A stretch of DNA of 64,000 bases, from the NCBI RefSeq assembly GCF_009930875.1, contig NZ_CP025249.1, forward strand, positions 2,790,001-2,854,000. Direction: 5' to 3'. The first letter of the stretch is position 1. The number at the start of each line of letters is the position of its first letter. The translations under genes were made by a program, and so were the position numbers. The notes beneath the pieces were generated by a model. That model had not been told where the DNA came from. It made no database searches and saw nothing but the letters and a program-made list of their open reading frames with translations. Origin of the DNA: Actinomyces sp. 432. GTDB taxonomy: Bacteria; Actinomycetota; Actinomycetes; Actinomycetales; Actinomycetaceae. Positions 57,924-64,000 of this stretch are shown piece after piece.

Positions 57924-58615
57924 TTATAGTCCCAGCGAGGGAATCAGCGCGGACAGCCGGGTCAGCAGGCCGCTGACCATAAGCAGCCCGACGACGACAA
58001 GCACGCCCCCGCTGGCCAGGGACACGCCCACGTGGTGGCGGCGGAACCAGCCGAATCTCCGCGTCACCTGAGCCGACCCGAGGGCGACCGCGATGATCGG
58101 GATGCCCAGGCCCAGGCAGTACGCGGTCATCAGGGCGATGCCGGACCAGACCGTCGGGCTCGCCGTCGCCAGCGCGAGAATGCCCCGAGGATCGGGCCGA
58201 TACACGGGGTCCAACCCGCACCGAAGGCGATTCCCATCAGGGCGGCGCGCAGCGGCGACCCGGCGGCGTCGGCGGGGCCGGAGGCCCGTACCTGGGTGTC
58301 GAAGGGCCGCAGCGTCAGAATGCCCGCAACGTGCAGCCCCATCAGCACCAGGACCGCCCCGGCCACTATGCGCAAATGAACCACGTAGGGGCCCAGTGAG
58401 CGCCCAAGCAGCCCGAGCGCGGCCCACAGGGCGATGAAGACCACGGAGAAGCCGAGCACGAAGCTCAAGGAGTTCGCCAGGGCGGCGCGGCGGCGCACGG
58501 GGCCGCTCCCGGCCCCCACCAGCTGCCCCACGAAGGCGGGCACGATCGGCAGGAAGCAGGGCGAGGCGAAGGAGACGAGGCCCGCCAGCAGGGCGACAGG
58601 AAGAGTCAGCTCCAT
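57924..58615 (-). pseudogene. ccdA: CcdA thiol-disulfide membrane transporter, one-base frameshift
   Basis: Carries reducing power across the membrane to TlpA. ATG 58615: LVSFASPCFLPIVPAF holds the first catalytic Cys and GAGWTPCIGPILG the second. The frame fails at CCCC 58183-58186. One extra base gives ILALATASPTVWSGIALMTA and the final helices to 57924. Both cysteines lie before the break. Confidence 0.88.
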
Positions 58616-58619
58616 CCGC

Positions 58620-59642
58620 TCACCCCGCGCTCGGCGTAGCCGTGGCCGAGCCCATGGTTCCCACATGACCCCGGACATTCGCGGCCATCTCCGAGTCTGG
58701 GGCTAGCTGAAGCACCTTCTCCCAGCACTGATTCGCCCGGTCGGCGTCGGGAGGGGTGCGGGCCATGTACAGGAAGCCGAGGTTGTACCACGGTTCGGCC
58801 ACGTCCGGGTCGATCTCGGCGGCGCGCAGCCAGTGCGCCTCCGCCTGCTCGTACTGGTTGGACTGGTACTCCGCCACGCCGATGGTCAGCAGCGCGTCCA
58901 GGTTGTCGGGGTCGACGTCGAGGATCTGCTGCAACCAGGTAATGGAGTCCTGGTACAAGGCCGCCTTGAGGTACATGACGCCCAGCTCCTGGCGGGACTG
59001 CGCATCCGCGGGATCCGCCTGCGCCTGCGCCTGGAGCTCCGCCTCCCGCTCGGTGTCCACCGGCTCGGCCTCATCCATGGCGGCGATGGCGCTCGCATCG
59101 GCGGTGGCCGCGATGGACGGGTGCCCCTCGGGCAGCGCCGTGCCGGCGGCATCGTCCTGTCCAGCCTGCTGCACGATGATGACGACGGCGGCAGCCAGCA
59201 GTGCCACGAGCACCAGGTTCAGGCGGGAGACGCCTCCGCGCGGCCGCACCGCCGCGGAGGTGCGCCCGCGTACGGCCTTGACCGGCCGGGCGGGGGCAGC
59301 AGCATCGTCGTCCTCCGCCAGCAGGTCCTCGACGTCGGCCGCGTCCTCACCGTCGTCCTCACCATCCGGCTCGTCCCCAATGCCGTCTTCAGGAGCAGGC
59401 TCGTCGGCGGGCTCGCCGTCCGGCGTCCTGCGTGCCGCGGCCGCGGCGGCGTCGGCGGCCTTGCCCGCGCGCCCGGCCTCAGGGTCGACCTCGAGGTCGG
59501 CCTCGAGGTCGGCCAACTGCGCGGCCGCCCATCCCTTCAGCCCTTCCGGGGCGGTGGCCAGGAAGGCGGCAAGTTCCTCCCGATTCGGCTCACCGCTGGT
59601 CTCCTGTGCTCGCGATTCCTCGTTCCCCTGCGCTTGACGCAT
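58620..59642 (-). CDS. Membrane-anchored TPR protein of the nrf operon (NrfG/CcmI-like)
   Basis: A 340-residue protein. A long acidic N-terminus leads to one helix (LNLVLVALLAAAVVIIV), then TPR repeats (SRQELGVMYLKAALYQDSI, ALLTIGVAEYQSNQYEQAEA, PWYNLGFLYM). In other systems such proteins present apocytochrome to the haem lyase. It lies between nrfA and ccdA, 4 bases ahead of ccdA. Confidence 0.82.
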   Translation of the reverse strand: MRQAQGNEESRAQETSGEPNREELAAFLATAPEGLKGWAAAQLADLEADLEVDPEAGRAGKAADAAAAAARRTPDGEPADEPAPEDGIGDEPDGEDDGEDAADVEDLLAEDDDAAAPARPVKAVRGRTSAAVRPRGGVSRLNLVLVALLAAAVVIIVQQAGQDDAAGTALPEGHPSIAATADASAIAAMDEAEPVDTEREAELQAQAQADPADAQSRQELGVMYLKAALYQDSITWLQQILDVDPDNLDALLTIGVAEYQSNQYEQAEAHWLRAAEIDPDVAEPWYNLGFLYMARTPPDADRANQCWEKVLQLAPDSEMAANVRGHVGTMGSATATPSAG

Positions 59643-59659
59643 ACCGCTCTTGTACCCCG

Positions 59660-61210
59660 TCAGTCGCCGGTGTCAGGCAGGTGCTGCTCGGGGATGGCCG
59701 GCCCGATCCCGTTGTCCACCTCGACTCCGCGCAGCGCCAACTGCCCGGAGCGGGCCCAGTCGGTCGCCTGGTTGAGGATGGAGATCGAGTAGGCGGGTGC
59801 GTGGAAGCCGCGGCCGTTCTCCGAGAAGGAGTAGTCGATCACGAACTGCGCCTTGCGCTGGTAGTCGCGGGCCGTGGCCAGCTCGTCCGCCGACGCGCTG
59901 CCGTCCTCATCCGCCGCCGTGATATCGGTGATCAGCGCATCCAGGGCGGTGAAGGATACGTTCAGCGAACCCTGCCAGCGGGTCTGGATGACCTCTACCC
60001 GCTCGCGCATCTGCGCCGCCGTGGAGTGGTGGCAGGTCAGGCAGGAGGCGTTAATGCTCTCGTCACTGACCATCGGGCTCATGATCTGGTGGTTGGAGAC
60101 CTTGGCGGCACCCTCCCGACTGTAGGCCATGTGGCAGTCGGCACAGGTCACGCCATTTTCGGCATGGATACCCTGGGCCCAGGTCTCGAAGTCTGGGTGC
60201 TGCGCCTTGAGCACCTCGGCACCGGACTCCTCGTGAGTGAAGTCGGTCCAGCCGACCTCGTCGTAGTAGTCCATGGCGTCGTATACGGTCAGGCCCTTGT
60301 CCCACGGGAAGGTCAGCGTCTTGGAATCGCCGGCGAAGTAGTACTCCACGTGGCACTGGGCGCAGACGTAGGAGCGCATCTCCTGGTTAGTAGCGTCCCG
60401 GTTGACGTCGTAGTCCGCGATGCCCTCGGCGGCCTTGGCCTTGCGGATGCCGTCGATGAAGGCGGGCCGGGTGATGGTCAGCTCCATGGTCTGCGGGTCG
60501 TGGCAGTCGATGCAGGCGATGGAGGAGGAGGTGTGCTCGTAGGCCTCGTCGTAGCTCATGGCGTTCATGGCGTGGAAGCCGGCCTCACGGTCGCCGTCGC
60601 CCAGCTCGTCGTAGACCTCCGGCATGGAGGCGTGACAGTTCAGGCAGGTGCCGGGCTGGTTGAAGCGCTCGTCGGTGCGCTCGGTGTAGCGCTGGTCCAC
60701 CAGCGCCCACTCGTGCCCGCGCGGCTCGGTGTAGTCCACCGCGAAGGCGTAGCCGCGCCACATCCGCTGTGCGCGGGTCTCGGACTCGATCCGGGAGATC
60801 GTGTGGTACTCGCGCGGATCCTCAGCGGTGGGGGTGACGGCGATGAAGTCACCGTCGGTGTCCTCGATGGTCTTGCGGTACTGCTCGTACTGGATGGGGA
60901 AGTTCTGGCCCCATATGGCCGGATCGTAGGTGGTATCGCTTAGCTCAACCACCTCGGTGAAGGGGGACGCCGACTCCTGCTTGTGCTCGAAGATAGTCGT
61001 CAGCATCCAGGTCACGGCACCTGCCGCCACGGCGACTACCACCAGCACCAGGGCCGGCACCCACTTCTGCGCCCGCCCGGCCTTGCGCACACCGCCCGCC
61101 GCATCGGCCTTAGCGGCCTGTGCGGCGCCGTCCGCCCCGTCCAGGTCCGGATCCAGGTCCGCGTCCAGGCCGGGGTCCTCCATAGCGGCGTTGTCCCTCT
61201 CGGTACTCAT
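59660..61210 (-). CDS. nrfA: Ammonia-forming cytochrome c nitrite reductase
   Basis: A 516-residue pentahaem enzyme reducing nitrite to ammonium outside the membrane. It has an N-terminal membrane anchor (WVPALVLVVVAVAAGAV). The five haem sites are CLNCH, CIDCH, CAQCH, CADCH and CLTCH. The first, active-site haem has CLNCH, not the lysine-ligated CWSCK of E. coli. Active-site residues are recognisable in CAQCHVEYYF and KAQHPDFETW. Its partner NrfH is encoded 6 bases upstream. An anaerobic respiratory or nitrite-detoxifying role is likely. Confidence 0.95.
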   Translation of the reverse strand: MSTERDNAAMEDPGLDADLDPDLDGADGAAQAAKADAAGGVRKAGRAQKWVPALVLVVVAVAAGAVTWMLTTIFEHKQESASPFTEVVELSDTTYDPAIWGQNFPIQYEQYRKTIEDTDGDFIAVTPTAEDPREYHTISRIESETRAQRMWRGYAFAVDYTEPRGHEWALVDQRYTERTDERFNQPGTCLNCHASMPEVYDELGDGDREAGFHAMNAMSYDEAYEHTSSSIACIDCHDPQTMELTITRPAFIDGIRKAKAAEGIADYDVNRDATNQEMRSYVCAQCHVEYYFAGDSKTLTFPWDKGLTVYDAMDYYDEVGWTDFTHEESGAEVLKAQHPDFETWAQGIHAENGVTCADCHMAYSREGAAKVSNHQIMSPMVSDESINASCLTCHHSTAAQMRERVEVIQTRWQGSLNVSFTALDALITDITAADEDGSASADELATARDYQRKAQFVIDYSFSENGRGFHAPAYSISILNQATDWARSGQLALRGVEVDNGIGPAIPEQHLPDTGD

Positions 61211-61216
61211 GTCGCA

Positions 61217-61714
61217 TCACCTCGTGTGCCCGACGCCGTCGTGACAGCGGATGCACGACACCGTCTCGTCTTTGTGGGTGGAACTGTTGGTGGCCTGGTC
61301 GACGAAGTCGCCATGGCAGTACAGGCAGGCCGCCTCGGTGATCTCACGGTTGTGCTCGCGGATCTGGATGTTCTCCGGATAGTCCTGCAGCGTGAACTTC
61401 AGGGAGTGCCACAGGCCGTTGTCAGCCTTGTTGATGTACTTGTAGACGACGTTGTCATGCGGAAGGTGGCAGGAGTTGCAGGTGGCCACCTCATGGTGGC
61501 TGCCCCGCTGCCAGGCCTCGTACTGCTCATTCATCGCATGGCAGTTGGCGCAGGTGGCCGGATCATCACCGAGGTAGGAGACAACACCCGAGTAGTACAC
61601 GGTGAAGCCGCCCACTCCCAGGACCGCGCCCAGCAGCGCCGCCAGGGCGATCCTGGTCCAGCCGGTGAACAGGCGCGTGTAGCCGCGCCATAGCGTCCTG
61701 ACGAGACGTACCAC
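61217..61714 (-). CDS. nrfH: NrfH tetrahaem quinol dehydrogenase subunit
   Basis: A 165-residue NapC/NrfH-type protein carrying electrons from menaquinol to NrfA. One N-terminal membrane helix (IALAALLGAVLGVGGFTVYY) precedes four haem sites (CANCH, CNSCH, CLYCH, CIRCH). GTG 61714 is preferred to 61729 because GAGGGGG lies 6 bases ahead. First gene of the seven-gene operon. Confidence 0.93.
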   Translation of the reverse strand: MVRLVRTLWRGYTRLFTGWTRIALAALLGAVLGVGGFTVYYSGVVSYLGDDPATCANCHAMNEQYEAWQRGSHHEVATCNSCHLPHDNVVYKYINKADNGLWHSLKFTLQDYPENIQIREHNREITEAACLYCHGDFVDQATNSSTHKDETVSCIRCHDGVGHTR

Positions 61715-61890
61715 GCGGCACCCCCTCACGCTCCGGGAATGTCACGCCCCGTCCGTTGGGGACACGGACCGACAAGGGCTTCCTGACCATATGAAGGATA
61801 TCACACGGCGTCGTGAAACGTCAGGACTTACGCCCCAGCCTCCGGCCGGGGGCACGTAGCAGTCACGGCCGGCTAGCCATAGCCGACCAG

Positions 61891-62727
61891 TCAGTAGCGG
61901 GTGCGCACGCTGGCATGCCCGGCGATGCGCCGCACCACCCCGCGGGGCGCCACGCGCAGCAGTGCGTTGACACCCAGGTACCGCAGCGAGGGCGTGCAGA
62001 TGACCTGGCCGCGGCGCACCGCCGCGAGCGCGGCCCGGGCCACATCGTCGGCCCGCAGCCAGGCGATCGGCGGCCAGGCCGCATCCATGCCGGCGCGGTC
62101 GTGGAACTCCGAGCGCGTCAGGCCAGGGTTCACCACCGTGGCCGTTACGCCGGTGCCGCGCAGCTCACTGGCCAGGCCCTCGGTGAAGGTGCGCACCCAG
62201 GCCTTGTGCGCCGCGTAGGTACCCATGGCGGTCAGCGCGGTCACGGAGGCGACGTTCAGGATGGCGCCGTGCCCGCGCGCGATCATCCCCGGCACGGCGG
62301 CGTGGGTCAGCTCCATCACGGCACCGACCATCACGCTCAGGGCCCGCCGCTCCTGGGCGATGTCACCTTCTGCGAAGGCCTGCCCGACGGCAAAGCCGGC
62401 GTTGTTGACCAGCAGGTCGATGGGCTGGGCCGCCACCTGCGCGGCGGTGTGCGGGGCATCCGGGCGGGCCGGACCCGCCGCGGGGTCGGCTGCGGGCGCT
62501 GCGACGCGCAGTCGCTCGGCGACGCGGCCAACGTCATCGGCGACCGACAGGTCCGCGGCGATCACCTGCACGCCGACTCCCGCCGCCTGACTGATTTGCG
62601 CGGCAACCCGATCCAGCCGCGCGCGCGTGCGGGCCACCAGCACCAGGTCGTGGTGGGCCTCGGCGAGCTGCCAGGCCAGCTCCAGGCCGATTCCGCTGGT
62701 GGCGCCGGTGATGAGTGCGGTTCCCAT
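61891..62727 (-). CDS. Short-chain dehydrogenase/reductase
   Basis: A 278-residue Rossmann oxidoreductase from ATG 62727. NAD(P)-binding TGATSGIGLELA, NNAGFAVG, Ser in NVASVTALT, and catalytic TYAAHKAWV (YxxxK). An insert near 75-95 (AAPAADPAAGPARPD) is unusual. The substrate is not evident. Confidence 0.88.
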   Translation of the reverse strand: MGTALITGATSGIGLELAWQLAEAHHDLVLVARTRARLDRVAAQISQAAGVGVQVIAADLSVADDVGRVAERLRVAAPAADPAAGPARPDAPHTAAQVAAQPIDLLVNNAGFAVGQAFAEGDIAQERRALSVMVGAVMELTHAAVPGMIARGHGAILNVASVTALTAMGTYAAHKAWVRTFTEGLASELRGTGVTATVVNPGLTRSEFHDRAGMDAAWPPIAWLRADDVARAALAAVRRGQVICTPSLRYLGVNALLRVAPRGVVRRIAGHASVRTRY

Positions 62728-62807
62728 GGGGCTGAGCCTAGCCGCGCCGCCCACCGCCCGCACTACGCGCACGGGCGCCGGGCGGGCGGCCGCGGTAGCC
62801 TGCCCGT

Positions 62808-63613
62808 ATGCGCCTGGCTACCTGGAACGTGAACTCCGCCCGCACCCGCGTCGACCGGATCGTCAGTTTCCTTCAGCGCAGGGACGTAGACGTGCTGGCC
62901 ATGCAGGAGATCAAGTGCCGCCCCGACCAGTTCCCCGCGCGCCCTTCGAGGCGGCCGGCTACGAGCTGGCCGTGCATGGGCTGAACCAGTGGAACGGCGT
63001 GGCCATCGCCTCCCGGGTGGGGCTGGCGGACGTCGTTACCGCCTTCCCCGGGCAGCCCGGCTGGGCGGCGAAGGCGGGGGCCGAGCCGGTGGTGGAGGCA
63101 CGCGCTCTGGGCGCCACCGTCGGGGGCGGGGACGGCGAGCCGGTGCGGTTGTGGAGCCTGTACGTGCCCAACGGCCGCGAGCTGGCACACCCGCACTACC
63201 AGTACAAGCTGGCTTGGCTGGCGGCCCTGCGCGATGCTGCGGCAGGCTGGATGGCGGCGGATCCGGGCCAGGCGCTGGCACTGGTCGGCGACTGGAACGT
63301 GGCGCCGCGGGATGAGGACGTGTGGGATGTGAGCGTCTTCGAGGGCGCCACGCACGTGTCCGCGCCGGAGCGGGCTGCCCTGGCGGCGCTGGAGGCTGTC
63401 GGCCTGACCGAGGTCACGCGCGAGCGCGTCACCAACTACACGTACTGGGACTACCAGCAGCTGCGCTTCCCCCGCAACGAGGGCATGCGCATCGACTTCG
63501 TCTACGGCTCGGCCGCCTTCGCGGCGCGCGTGCGCGATGCCGCCATCGAGCGCGACGAGCGCAAGGGCAAGGGACCGAGCGATCACGTGCCCGTCATCGT
63601 CGACCTCGACTGA
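62808..63613 (+). pseudogene. xthA: Exodeoxyribonuclease III, one-base frameshift
   Basis: AP endonuclease for base-excision repair. From ATG 62808: LATWNVNSARTRVDRIVSF and AMQEIKCRPDQFP with the metal Glu. The frame is lost near 62933-62945. One added base continues FEAAGYELAVHGLNQWNGVA, SLYVPNGRE, GDWNVAPRDEDVWD and KGPSDHVPVIVDLD (catalytic Asp-His). Full length restored is about 268 residues, with all active residues. Confidence 0.9.
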
Positions 63614-63909
63614 CCGGGATGGCCCGGGGTCCGCCCTCGCGTCGGCCTTCACACGGTGCGCCACGGCGCGCTAGTGCGAGTGACGCACGCTTAGCCATCG
63701 GTGCGCGTCACAAGAACCGCGAAATTCTGCGGTTTCACTAAGCGCGCCGAAAACGGCGAAGGGCTCCAGCGTGCGCCGGGTCCTTCGCCGCACGTGGGAG
63801 CGTCGGCGCCGCGAGTCGGGCAATTTCAAAAATGGCTGTTTTTCAAGGAAAAGTCCCGATTCAGGTAATTGGGGCGACCGGCTGAGCGTGCGCGGCCGCG
63901 ATGCCCGAG
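63614..63909. other. Intergenic region with inverted sequences, no supported gene
   Basis: Contains GTGACGCACG near 63680 and GTGCGCGTCAC near 63701, which can pair, and CCGCGAAATTCTGCGGTTTC near 63717, which resembles the 120-bp element core weakly. Confidence 0.4.
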
Positions 63910-64000
63910 TCATAGGGCGAGTAGCTGGGCGCTGAGCGCGGGCCAGTTCTCCCGGTGCACGGCACTGAAGGGGCGCGCGCCCAGGAATACCGCCTGGCGG
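63910..64000 (-). CDS. C-terminal end of a gene running off the window
   Basis: The last 29 codons (AVFLGARPFSAVHRENW to LLAL, stop at 63910). The frame stays open to the edge and codon use is normal. The family cannot be assigned from this piece. Confidence 0.5.
   Translation of the reverse strand, partial: RQAVFLGARPFSAVHRENWPALSAQLLAL

Noticed and set aside
63665..63784. A further 120-bp element near the window end
   Set aside because: Only a weak core match and no convincing complementary ends.

Overview
This 64 kb window is high-GC actinobacterial DNA, most like Actinomyces or a close relative. The grounds are a GTP-dependent PEP carboxykinase, Rv3654c/Rv3655c-type pilus genes beside an Rv3649-like helicase, an LppM-like protein, and a nitrite-ammonification operon with System II cytochrome c maturation. 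No rRNA, tRNA, CRISPR array or prophage was seen.

Layout. 1-4749: type I restriction-modification operon hsdM-hsdS-hsdR on the minus strand, with hsdS split at a CT dinucleotide tract. 4902-6104: ImmA/IrrE-type protease. 6.3-9.1 kb: worn defence/toxin-antitoxin debris, including a helicase tail, an Abi_2/AbiF-type HEPN gene with a likely upstream hairpin RNA, and two antitoxin remnants. 9.1-12.5 kb: alpha/beta hydrolase, a multiply broken pseudogene, and a FitA/VapC-type toxin-antitoxin pair. 12.8-18.2 kb: MrfA-like repair helicase and a partial Flp/Tad pilus cluster. 18.3-26.3 kb: secreted or lipoprotein genes, a GalT-like protein, then an unrecognised locus of a small protein, a 679-aa protein and four tandem paralogous lipoproteins. 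26.7-27.0 kb: a 20-bp-period repeat array. 27.3-34.2 kb: glutathionyl-hydroquinone-reductase-like protein and a complete dipeptide/oligopeptide ABC operon. 34.5-36.4 kb: nicotinamidase, and an AbiEi/DUF559-like gene bracketed by two 120-bp palindrome-ended elements. 36.5-42.2 kb: pckG, LppM-like, purA and aztD-like genes. 42.3-46.2 kb: sugar ABC transporter with a DUF624 protein. 46.5-52.9 kb: a second PIN toxin-antitoxin pair, fbaA, hsp20, an rRNA/tRNA methyltransferase, a SIR2-domain defence-type gene and pyrE. 53.0-54.5 kb: an IS481-family element with intact ends and a 15-bp target duplication but a damaged transposase. 54.8-61.7 kb: one long minus-strand operon, nrfH-nrfA-TPR-ccdA-resB-resC-tlpA. 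61.9-64 kb: SDR oxidoreductase, exonuclease III and the end of another gene.

A recurrent feature is that at least eight otherwise normal genes (hsdM, abi, vapC, pncA, ccdA, resB, resC, xthA) are broken, each by the apparent loss of exactly one base, usually in or beside a short C/G run. That pattern points to sequence error more than to decay. The hsdS split differs: it needs +2 or -1 bases and lies at a (CT)7 tract, so true phase variation is likelier there.

The most unusual structure is a family of four 120-bp intergenic elements (12838, 35181, 36292, 54566). They share a central core at the same offset, while their 20-bp terminal inverted repeats differ in sequence yet stay complementary. 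Two other repeat families (a 20-bp-period array and a 22-23-bp unit at four loci) and the diversified lipoprotein quartet are also worth following.
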